A stretch of DNA of 64,000 nucleotides from Serinus canaria (Eukaryota > Chordata > Aves > Passeriformes > Fringillidae), in assembly GCF_022539315.1 (NCBI RefSeq), contig NC_066323.1, positions 8,483,219-8,547,218 on the forward strand. The letters are read 5' to 3'. Below, piece by piece: positions 23,101-35,100 of this stretch. The number at the start of each line of letters is the position of its first letter. The stretch's first letter is position 1. A program made the translations under genes and the position numbers. The notes under the pieces are model-generated. The model did no database searches. It was not told the origin of the DNA and saw only the letters and a program-made list of their open reading frames with translations.

Positions 23101-26100
23101 CCGCTAGAGGGAGGACGGCAGGCGTCCGCCCCGGCTCTTTGTGCGGGAGCCCAGCACAGCCTTTCCTCCCTGCTCCAGCCTGCACCCTGTGCCCCTGGCT
23201 GGAATCCCAGCAGCAACTGTGTCGGCAGGGGGGTACCTGCCTGCCCCATCACTGTTTGGTGCAGGGATAGAAGCAGAATTAGGTGTGACCTGGCTTGATT
23301 TACTGAGGATTTTTATTGTTCAGAGGCCTCTAGAAAAAGGCACTTGAGTCTTGGTGTAGACCCACACACCCTCATCAGCACAAACTGCAGCTCAGCAGAG
23401 GGAAAACTGGATGATGTGTTGTGGAGACTCTCCCCCCACTAACAGAGAGTCCCCATGGGGACAGAGGGAAGCATGCGAGCAGGGAGCAGAGCGTGTGCAT
23501 GGCACAGTACTGAGGGAAAAGCTTGTCCTGCAGCTGCCCAGGCAGTACCTTTAGTCTTCAGGGCAGTCAAATCCAGTCCGCTTCACCAGCACTAAAGTCA
23601 CACAAGCCCTTTGTACCAGTCATTGGAGTGGGACTTTCCTTGGGAAGCTGACCCTGCCATAGGGGCACAGGGGTTACGCTGTGGACAGGCCACGACCATG
23701 ATCTCTGCCAGGCATCAGTCACCATGAGCTCTTCATAGAGATATCCCACATCTTCCCTGGCAGAGAGCCCCCTCTCCAGCTGAAGGGGGGCTGGAGTGTG
23801 GGGATCCAGCTCATCAGCTTTGTGAGCAGCCAGCACACCAACTGAGCAGCCCCTGTGCCTTACTTGGCACTCCACATCCAAATGTTGTTTTTCAGAGGGC
23901 ACAAACAGGCTGAGACACACCGAAGCAAGGGGCTTTCTTACCCACGACACCACCCGGCCGTTGAAGCAGGGAAGCTTGGCATTGTCATCCGAGATCTCTT
24001 CTTTCACCACCCTGCAGAGGGGAGAGGAGGCAGTCAGAGCTGGGTTCAGGACTTCAAAGGAAAAGGAGACTCCCAGATGGGTATTTGCATACAACACCAG
24101 GCAGCCCAGGCTTGGGGATGGAGCAGGAGAGGACTGGCAGCTCTCTCCTGCTGCTAGGCCACAGGTTGCTATGCCCACAGCCATGACCGGCAGCCTGAAG
24201 AGGAGCCAAAGACAGAATAGCCTTTCTATGTGCATACAGCTGTTTCATCTCCCAGATCACATTTTAATCAGTAAAGCCAAAATTCAGGTGCATATCATAG
24301 AATTGTTAAAGTTGGAAAAGATCTTTAAGATCATCAAGTCCAACCATTACCCAAGCACTGCCAAGGCCACCACCAAACCATGTCCCCAGATGCCACATCT
24401 TCACCACTTTTAAATACCTTCAGGGATGATGACTCCACCACTCCCCTGGGCAGCCTGTTTCAGTGCTTGACCCTTTTGGTGAAGAAATGTTCCTAATGTC
24501 CAATCTAAACCTCCCCTGGTACAACTTGAGGCAATTTCCTGTCCTGTTGCTTCCTATTTGGGAGAAGAGACCAATCCCCACCTGGATACAGCCTTCTTTC
24601 AGGGAATTGTAGAGAGTGATAAGGTCCACTCTGAGCCTCCTTTTCTCCAGACTAAACATCACCAGCTCCTTCAGCTGCTCCACACAGGACTCGTGCTCCA
24701 GACCCTGCCCCAGTTCTGTTGTCCTTTTCTGGACATGGCTCCAGCACCTCAGTGTCTGTCTTGTTGTGAGAGGCCCAAAAACTGGACACAGGGTTCAAGG
24801 TATGACCTCACCAGTCCCAAGTACAGGGGACAGTCCCTGTCCTGGTCCTGCTATGCACACTACTGCTGACACAACCCAAAATGCCATTGACTCTCCTGGC
24901 CACCTGAGCACAAGCTGCCTCATGTTCAGCCACTGTCAACCACCACCCCCAATTACTTTCCCACCAGGCAGCTTTCCAGGTTGCCTTCCCCCACCCTGCA
25001 GAGCTCTGTGGGGTTGTGACCCAGGTGCAGGACCAAGCACTTGGCTTTGTCAAACCTCATACAACTGGCCTTGGCCCATCAATCCAGACTGTCCAGATCT
25101 CTCTGCAGAGCTGTCCTACCCTCCAGCACATCAACACTCCCACCCAACTTAGTCATCTGTGAACTGAGTGTGCCCTCAATCCTCATGACCAGATCACTGA
25201 TAAAGATATTAAACAGGACTGGCCCCAGTACTGTGCCCTGGGGAACACCACTGTGAGCAGCCAATGGATGTAGCTCCATTCCTGACACCCTCCTGAGCCC
25301 ACCCAGCCAGTTTTCTACATAGGGAACAGCCCTGACTGGCCAGTTTCTCCTGGAGAATGCTGGGGAAATAGTGTCAAAGGCTTTACTAAAGCCCAGGTAG
25401 GTAACAACCACAGCCTTTCCTTCATCCACTAACTGTGCCACACTGACACAGGAGATCAGGCTGGTCCAGCAGGACCTGCCTTACCAAAACCCATGCCAGC
25501 TGGGTCTGATTGCCTGGCTGTTCTGTACGTGCCCCATGATGGCACTCAAGATAATCTGCCCCATGACCTTCCCTGGCACTGAGGTCAGGCCAACAGGCAT
25601 GTAATTCCCTTGGATTCTCTTTCTGGCCCTCCTTGTAGATGGGCATCACATTTGCTGACTTCCACTCACCTGGGACCTCCCTGGTTGACCAGGACTGCTG
25701 GTAAATGACAGAGTGACTCAGTCAGCACTTCCACCAGCTTCCTCACTATCCTTGGTGGATCCCATCCGACCCTATAGACTTTTGCGTGTTTAAGCAGGTT
25801 GCTGACCATTTCCTCTTGGATTACATGGGCTTCCTTCTGCTCCCTGTCCGTGTCTCCCAGCTCAGAGGTCTGGGCACCCTGAGAACAGCTGATCTTGCTA
25901 TTAAAGACTGAAGCAAAGAAGACATTAAGTACCCCAGCCATTTCCTAACCCTTTGTCACCGTTTCCCCCCACATCCAATGAAGGATGGACATTCTCCTTA
26001 GCCCTCCTTCTGTTGCTGACATTATTTGTAAAAACATTTTAATTGTCTTTAACAGGAGTAGCCAGGTAAGTTACAGTTGGGCTTTGGCCCTTCTAGCTCT

Positions 26101-29100
26101 TCCTGCCTAACCTCACAACATCCTCATAGCACTCCTGAGTTGCCTCCCCCTTCTTCCAAAGATAAAATATTTTTTCCTGAGTTTGAGCCAAAGTCCCTGC
26201 TCAGCTAGGCCATTCTTCTTCCCCACTGGCTTGTGTTTCAAGCACATAGGGACGGCCTGCTCCTGCATCTTTTAGATTTCCTTCCTGAAGAATATTAGTC
26301 TTCTTGGGCTCTTTTGCCCTTCAGGACTGCCTCTCAAGGGACTCTGTCAACCAAGTCCCTAATCAGGCCAAACTCTGCCTTCTGCAAGTCCAAGGTGGTA
26401 GTTCTGCTCATCCTCTTCCTTACTCCTCTGAGAATCAAAAACTCTCATCATGTTGTGGCTGGTGTGCACAAGGCAGCCTCCAGCCATCAGATCACCCCCC
26501 AGTTCTTCTCTCCAGTGCGTGCCCTCCCCAGCTGGCTCCCTCGCCTGCTGTATCAGAAAGTTCTTCCACACACTCCAGCAACCTCCCAGGCTACTCCTGC
26601 TGTACTCCATTTCCAGCAGACATATTTCCACCAGTTTGCTTATTTCTAAAGAAATACATAATTTAAGCCTCTTTATAATGATCTGAAAGAATCCCAAACT
26701 ATGCCAGAGATTTCTAATAGATGAAAGCAAAATACATTAAACACACTGCCTACTAAATGACACTGTTGCTTTTTAATTACATGCATAATATTTCAACATC
26801 ATTTCAAGCTTTATAGTTGTGCCATAATGTCACGTCCCTGCATTACACAAACAGCTACATTATTATCAGCCTTCACAGTGAAAGAAGCACTAACTTTCTT
26901 TCTCCAAAGAAAATTGATTTCTTTTATTTTTATTTTTTTTACTCCTAGGGGAAAAAAAAAAGTTTCTTTTTCTTATTTTAAATATTACTGGACCCCTAAA
27001 TACTTTTTCCACACAGAATCAGCAATCAAAACAACTTGCAAATTCAGAAGATTCAATTACTACTATCTTTGATAAATCTAATAGCAAAATAGGCTTTAAC
27101 AAGCTCATTTCCTTTTCTATCCAATGACAACATTTTAAGCACTCTTATTTAATACAAAGATATATTACAATTAGCTTGTGATACTATGTTCCCCCTTCCA
27201 CCCTATATTTAAGGTAGCTTGACACATATGCTTAAAACATGAGGTAACTAGATAGTGAATAAATTATGGGGGTAGGGAGAAAGTCCAACAAAAAAGAAAA
27301 AATAACAAAAGTAAAGAATGTGAAACCAAGAGAAATTATGTATTAAGTAGATTATAAGTATCCAACACTACTCAGAAGTGGAATCCTAACAACAAATCTG
27401 AAAGGTCCCCAAGCTAGTCCTCAACTCACAAGGAATCAAAGAGGATGCAAAGGTGAGACATGGAACTGTGACCCATTGCCCCAGTGCCATTAAGTCGCAA
27501 CACGCTGGGGCTTGGAGAAAGAGGTGCTCTGGGCTTCTGGCAGTGCTCCCTGGTGTGCCAACAGCTGTCCCAGCTGGCCCCAAAAACAGGACACAAGGCC
27601 TGCCAACACTCACAAGGCATTAGCAAAAGGCAAATGAACAGTGCTGGAAGCCTAGACCTGGGGAGCAGGCCTGCTCCACCGTGCCAGCCCCACTGGTTAC
27701 ACCAGTGTCACACACGCTCAGCAAAGGGCTGTCCCACAGGGTGAAAGGCAGCATGGCACCAGGCCTTTGCTGGCAGCTGGCACTCACAATCCCTGACAAA
27801 ACTGGAGAGCCAGCAAATGGACTGCACAAAGGCTACCCTTCCCCAGAAGGCACAGATGAGGAGGTCATGGTTTGAGCAGTCTAATCCATTCCCAGGATGT
27901 GTGTTAATTCCTCTTGCACAGATGGAGAAGCAGGAAAAGCAGGAAAGGAGCAGTGACGATGGATTTAAAACCCTGATAGCTTAACGCTTCTTCAGCATAT
28001 TCTGAGCCAGCCTCTGCTCAAAGCCCCTACAGCCCAGATGAATGTCAAATACAGGCAGAACCCTTGGGACCCACCCTCTTTCATGCCCACACCAGCCCTT
28101 TCCAATGCAGGCAAGTTGTCATCTTCTCACTTCCAAGTGCACACACATGCACCCTGCCCTGGCTGCACTAGCATCCATTCATACTGTCGCCAGCAGCCTG
28201 GACTGCATCCAATTCCTAGAGAGAACTTCAGGCAGAGCCAATTCTCAGTGCTACATAGTGCCTGCTTAGGGACACAGAGCCCTGCCTGTGAGTGAAGGGA
28301 CAAGGTGATATATTTGCTGGGTCAAGGTGACCAACTGCTCAGCACAAGTAAACTATTCCACTTTCAGTGGGGACAGAGGAAACCAACCCCAAGACCCACC
28401 CATTCAGCCTCAGCTGCAATGCCTGATGGAGAACAAGCTCCCTCTGTCCTGAGAACTGGTCCCTCCTCTATCTTATTACCCTGCGGCTGCCCCAGACATC
28501 CCAGGGGTCAGCTCCACCCCGGAGCAGTTTTCTGCCTCCTTCTCCAGCCATTACATTATTTATCACTATTTATCACCCAGATGCCAGAGCACAATGGATT
28601 ATATATTTAGACTCTACAGAGCAAAAACTGATAGTGCTGGAGTCAGGCACATGCCGAGCAGGAATATCTCTGCAGCGCTACTCACATCTGTCACCCCTCA
28701 CACCATCCCAGCTATTCGTGCCCTGCATTCCTTTCCAGCCTCAGCCCTAGCTGCAGCCTTCCTCCTCCATTCCTTTCCAGCCTCAGCCCTAGCTGCAGCC
28801 TTCCTCCTCCCACCTCTCACCACTCTTCCAGTCACACTTCTCGCACAGACACGACCGCAGGTTCACACGTCAGAAGCCACCGAGCGAGCAGCCTCTGGGG
28901 GAGCTGTGAGCAGTGCCACGTTTCTGCTCCGTGCTTGAATGGGAGGCAGCCATGTGATGAAACTGTCCTGCGGATGTGCTGGCAGGAAAAGTCATCCTCT
29001 GAATGTGATGGGAACAGCCCCCACCTGATGGGGTCTGAGCCCGGGATTCCTGAAAGAACAGACTCAGAAGGAGTTCAGGCTCTCTGGCTCTCACCAAGCC

Positions 29101-32100
29101 TTTCCTTTTCCCAGAGCCCAGGGAAAACATCTGCCTAAGGCTGATTTCAGAGGGACTGCTTTGAGATTACTGTCAGGTTTTGAATGTTCCAATGTCCTGC
29201 TGGGGGCTGCGTAGAACATGGCTAAGAATGGTGGTCAGGAAAAAACCCTTTCATGTGGAAGCAACCCAAGGCATGCCCAGGAGAGTGCGAGTCCAGGACC
29301 CTTGGTGCTGCTGCCCTGCCCAGAGAATTGCCCTGCAGCCAGGCACTCACTGGCCCCCTTCCTATCCTGGGGCAAGCAGACATGCCGAGGCCAAACTGTA
29401 GCTCAGCGCCTGGCACGCAGGCCCAGCACTCCCCGGTACTCATCTGCCTTGAATTTCCCAACAAAGAGACCTGCGGGAGGGAGGAAGGAGGGAGGGTTAC
29501 AGGGGAGGCAGGCCGAGTGGGCGGATGATTCCACCGCCATCCCCAGTGACACGGGGCCAAGCCGGGAGGGGGGAGGAGGAGGAGGAGGAAGAAGGGGAGG
29601 AGGGGACGAGGCTCTGGCTGTGCAGAAGCCAGGCTGGGGTGTGCGGAGGGGGCTGCCAGGGCTGACACAAGCAGCACATCTGCTCCCATGCAGCTGGGGG
29701 AGGGGAAGGGACAACCCCGGCAGTAGGGAGGGAAGCAAAGGAAACCCAGCTCCAACCCTGACTCCATCCCTACCCTCCCCCCAGCTCCTCCTTTGGAGCC
29801 AGCAGACCCTCTCCCCACGGCCTGGGAAGGTGCCATGCTCCCAGTTTCCCTCCCACTGCCTTGCCGGCGGGAGCAGCTGACAGCCTGGAACATGGATGCA
29901 GAGGCGGGTGAGGGACAGGCAGGCAGACGCTGCCTTCCCCGGGGAGTTCCAGCCTGGCTCAGGAAATTAGAGGGTATTTTATATCACAGAGTCATGTCCT
30001 CGGAATGAAGGGAAGGTGGGGAACAAGAGAGTGTGCAGAGGAGAGAAAGGAGGCCATAAACCCCAAGCCGCGGAGACGGCTGCGCCATGTCAGACCCCGG
30101 CTGTGCACACATCGCCAGCGCAGCTGCTCTGCTCCAGCCTCCTCATTTCCCCTTGGTGGCCTCCAGCCTGGCTGAGGCTGTGGATATAAGCATGTTTCTA
30201 GCTTCAGCCAGCTCTGGTCTCTCCTGAGCAGCATCCGCTAGCCACAGCGAGGTCCCTGAGAAGAACTCTGACGGAGTAATACAAGCCCAGTGAAAGAAGA
30301 AATCCAAGAGGCACAGACAAAGGCTTCCACAGGATTTGAACCTCAGATTTGGAGGCAGGCTTGGAGCTCAGCAGCAATTACTGCTTGTTTCTGACAGTCC
30401 TGTCCCCCACCTTGCCTACCTAAGGGCTTGCCGTGGAGATGATACTCAAAGAGAAGAAATCACAGACATGGTGGCAAATACAAAAACTGGATCTGGCATC
30501 AGAGGGCTCAGTTCCAAGAAGGGAGGTAGGGTTGGGGACCTCTTGGGCATGCTGGACAGCTTGATGGCCAGAATGAAAAACAGGGGACGTGCAAAGATTG
30601 AGAAGACAACTGAGCAACAACAATTTCACACTGAAAAGATGCAAAGTTAGTAGAGCAGATTAAAGAAGATGTCTCCTCAAGCGTTAAGAGGAAAAAACCT
30701 TTACAGAGCAGCAACGTTTTTCCAAGAGTGCAAAGCCCAGAAACTAAATTATAAACAATCTTCTCTTACAACATTCCAGAAGTGCACAATTAGGTTGGTC
30801 ATTCCTGTAACCTTAACAGCTCCTATCTCCTACAGCTCACAAAGGAAGAAAAAAAAAATCAAGCAAACAAAAACCATCAGGAAACCAGGAAACACTTCTA
30901 CCCAACAGCACAAGCTTCAGGGATTTACACACTAGAAATGTGATCTCATTTTCAAGACCTCTAGTACACTCCCCTTAGGGTAGGGATGTCTTCTTTCCAA
31001 TTGATTGTATAGATTAATAATGCTACATAGCTAAAGGAAGCACCTTCATGTTTTACTACCCAAATATGAGCAGCTCCTGGCTCTAGAGCAAAATCGTTAT
31101 CTCTTCTGTAAGATAGTGCTGAAGCCACAGGGATGAGCTCTACAGCCATTTCACCAGATTAGAAAACTGGAGAGGGCAATTCTCTACGAATGTTGGGATT
31201 TCAGTTGGGAAATATGTGCCTGTTAGATTAAGCCCAGATATGTATTTCCCAAGGGGATACAATTCACCCAAGAGTACAGACCCAAACAAAGAATTCACAT
31301 GGCAGTGATCACACGTATATTGGTGAGACCTTGGGCTTTGCAGGCAAACAAGATGAATCAAACAGGATTAGAGGATTTGAGCTGTCTGTCTCTGTAAGCC
31401 AACACACTCTTTGTGTCTCCCTCACCGTATTTTCACCTCCTGTGCAAAGAAGAGTACAAATTGCATTACACTGGGGTGAGAAGGACTCTCTGACCATAAA
31501 CAGACTGTCACTCTCCCATTTAATTCCCCTTCCAAGCCCCCAGATAGGGTGTTCTGCACTGCTCCTCTAAGCTGCAGCAAGGTAAAAGGGGAAACACAGA
31601 TTTGTAGATGGTTTCATTTTCAGATGTGCTGTCCTGTCTGTCCCTGCACCCCATATGAACATGAACTCCTTTGCAGCACTGTCTTTACCTGGTGTAAGAA
31701 GCACAAATCATCAGCAGTTGTCCTACTACCAAAACAGTAACACATCTCTGCATTTGTGCAGGAACGAGCTCTCCTGCCCTCCTAAGAAGTCCGGGGAGGA
31801 CTCCTCAAGGACTCCTCAAAGGTCATTCCATTTCAAGCTACTACCTGCACTCCTCAAGAACAGGCTCTTTTCTTTTCAGAGAATGTTTTGAGTTGGAAAG
31901 GATCTTACAGATCATTTAGTCCCAGTCCCCCTACTAGAGGCCTAGAGCCTCCCTCAACCATGTTTACTTCTGCTGCCCCACAGCCTCCTCATGCACCATC
32001 CCCAACTTTCTGTGCCTTCCCCCCACGGTCAGTCAGACATCCAAGAATCCAACTGTTTTCCCTGAGAAGCCCTCATCAACACATTTGTAATCACTCCGCT

Positions 32101-35100
32101 AGACAAACACCAGGACAAGCAGAGCCCCGAAGTCTGGGCGACACTTAGCTTCAGCTGGACCTGTGCTCAGTCCTACAGGTATCACTGTGTGGCAGATGAC
32201 AGAGATCAGACCTCCCGCTCACCCAGTCCAAAGACTGGAAACGGAATGCCATTTAGGTAGGAGCTACCCAGGCTCAGAGGCCTGCCCAGGAGTAGCACTT
32301 ATCAAAGCAAAGCTACAGACTGATTTCACAGTGAGTGCAGAGCCCTGGCAGCCCCTCCCACCTTGATCCCAGAGTGACCATCTGGCTGCAGCTCTGCTCT
32401 GCAAACAAGCCCGACAGACCTGTCCTCCACCGACCTACTGGCAGCAGGAAGCTGCACAGGGACTGCAGGAGGCACCTCCACACTAATTAATCCTGCCCTG
32501 CCCAAGCGATGCTTCCAACCTCCAGAAGGACATTAACAGACATCATCAAAGAAAGCATTCTGCAGGCCCCGGAAGGTTCAGTGACACTTTCAGTCTCTTT
32601 GAATTGGAAATCAGGACAAACGGGAACTTCCAGCAGAAGCCAAGTCAGGTTCTTCACGCTGCTAGCTCAATTTCAGCTCCTCAGTAACTAAAAGCTTGCA
32701 TAAACGTACAACACAACACAAAGATACAAGACAAGTGCAGGGATTCACTGTGAGAAAAAAATATTTGATTTTAAACATCTGCAGAAATGACCTGTAGGGA
32801 ATGGAGACAATTCCACACATAGTAACAGTGGCCAAAACCTGGGCTTGTGTTCAGGGTGGGAGAGGAAACAGGCCCAAAGAGGCTGCAGCCAGAGATGTGT
32901 ATGAGACAGGGTAAAATCCTGATGTGGTTGCTGTGGTTCACACTAATGTGAGACAGCAAGCACACCGGAGGAAGGAGGCTTGGTCTGCTGTGACACTCAG
33001 CTCCATCTGGACACAGACAGCAGGAAGAGCCCACAAGGCAGAGCTGCAAAACACCAGCTCCTGCTGACAGAGGGAAAGGGTGAGAGGTGAAAATAGTGCA
33101 GAGGAGGACAAAGGGTTTATCTGGCTACTGCTGGTTAAAAAACGCAAAGGACAACATCAGCTTATCAAGAAGCTTGTGAATGAGGTGTTTGCACCCCACA
33201 AGGAGGTCCTTGCAACTCCCCATGAGTGAGAAGTCACTCCGTCTTTCTAGGCTGGCTAGAAAAGCAACAGCTTCCCCTGCAATGTCCAGGGACTTCACAC
33301 TGGTTAAGATGATTGTAAGGAGCTGTAAAAAGCCCCAAGGGCTGCTGGGGGGACAGCGTGAATTTTGCACATACACCACAACCAAGGGAGAAGGCTGTGA
33401 TGCCTGTGAAGGCTCTGCATGCACCGTAAGGAACACAAGACCAGGCCTTCCTTTTCTGGCCCTCAGCTGAGGGACACCAAGCCAGTCCTGCTTTTTCTAA
33501 CAGCAAGTGAGGCTCCTGCCAAGAAAGCGCTGCTGCTGTGGAATGTGCTGGGCCAGCAGTACAGCTCATTCCTGGAAAAGCATCAACTCAGCGGGAGACC
33601 AAGGAGAGGAGAACAGGGGGAAATTGGGAAGAGGGGGAGGGTGGGAAACAAAGTCTGAAAGCTTGGACTTCCACACCTGGGGAGGCACAGAGCAGTCTGC
33701 TCACCAGCACCTCCTCCTCATGGGCTGCCAGCACAACAGCCCTGCCCAGCACCAGCCCTATGCTCTTGGAGCACCCTTCTGCCAGCCAGATACCTCCAGA
33801 GCAGATCTGGGACCACACAGACCAAGGCAGATGTCTGTGGGGAAGAGGAGCAAGGTTCATTTCCCCCATCATGTTAATAATTAATTTAATGACAGATCTC
33901 CATGAGGAAATGACAAAGCAGCCTCCACATGTGTCCTGTCCTCAAGATACTGACCAGCTCACATTACTCTCTCCTTGCATAAACAATTTTGCAAGAGCCT
34001 CCCTAGGAAACCGACTCAACCTCCTACCCAATGGGAAGGGGTCTTGAAGCACAACAGGCTGTAGATGGCTGCACCTACTCTGCACATTCAGCTGGGCTGC
34101 CATCAGCAACAACTCTGCTAACTGGGTCTGTAAGACATACAGAGAACCCCCATAAAACCAACAGGCTGTTAATAAAGCTCACAACAAACTTTCACCACAA
34201 AACATGTGCCAAAGACAATGAAAAGGACTCACGCAAAGAAGAGCCTTTCAGTGTCACAACAGCTGCGTGGTGGCAAAGATTGCAAGCTATTATTGCAGTA
34301 CTCTGAAAAATGGGCAAACACTGATACTACATCCCTCTGGTCCTAAAATGCAGGAGGCAGAAGAGAGCACGAGGGGTCTGAACACTCATAAGAAACTTTT
34401 CTGACCATTGCTAAGCCAGGCACACTTAATTGTTTTTCTTCCTCATCTGCTTTTGACTGTGTCATGCAGATAGTACAAAAAATTCCCTGTATAAAAAAAA
34501 AAAAGTGAATAAAGCACATTTTAGTAGCCTTTAATATACTTCATCAATTTTACTAATACCAGTCTTATTCACCAAATTCCATTCAAGACATAAGACAACA
34601 ATACAACAAGTAACCTACCAAGCATGAAGGCTCGCCCTCCAGCCAACAACCCAGAAAGCATGAAAATACTGTTCAACTGCTGGAAGAAAGAGACAAGAAA
34701 GGTGCTCCAGTCCCAACCAAACCAATCATGTGCTGGCACACAACTTTCTCAACTAAAGGTCCAGCAAGCAGATGAAAGCCATACAGTAGGACCCAATACA
34801 TTACTGTAAATATAAAGTCTTCACAGCTGCCATGTACAGAATTCAGTTCAGGTCCTAGCAGGCCTCACCTATACACCAGGAATTATCTTCCTTTTCAACA
34901 AGAGGGTAAGCCTCCCCTCAGTTTAGAAGAGGACTGTGTTTTGGATCACTGTAGCACCAGGTCCAACTGCTGCTTTTCTTTGACACTGTTAACTCCTGGA
35001 CCTGACCCTGTCACATACCATGGCAAAACCTTCCATCTGCTGTCTCTGACAACTGCACCAAAGGCTGGGTAATGGCCATTGACCTCCAGAAATCACCATC

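Noticed and set aside
25079..25441. Minus-strand frame with reverse-transcriptase motifs as a host gene
   Set aside because: It is part of the degenerate CR1 LINE, not an independent gene.
29218..29893. Overlapping 220-codon frames on both strands
   Set aside because: They are caused by the GC-rich, purine/pyrimidine-skewed block. No homology was recognised.
30329..30346. GGATTTGAACCTC, resembling the complement of a tRNA T-loop
   Set aside because: On the minus strand the T-stem arms do not pair, and no acceptor, D or anticodon arm could be fitted.
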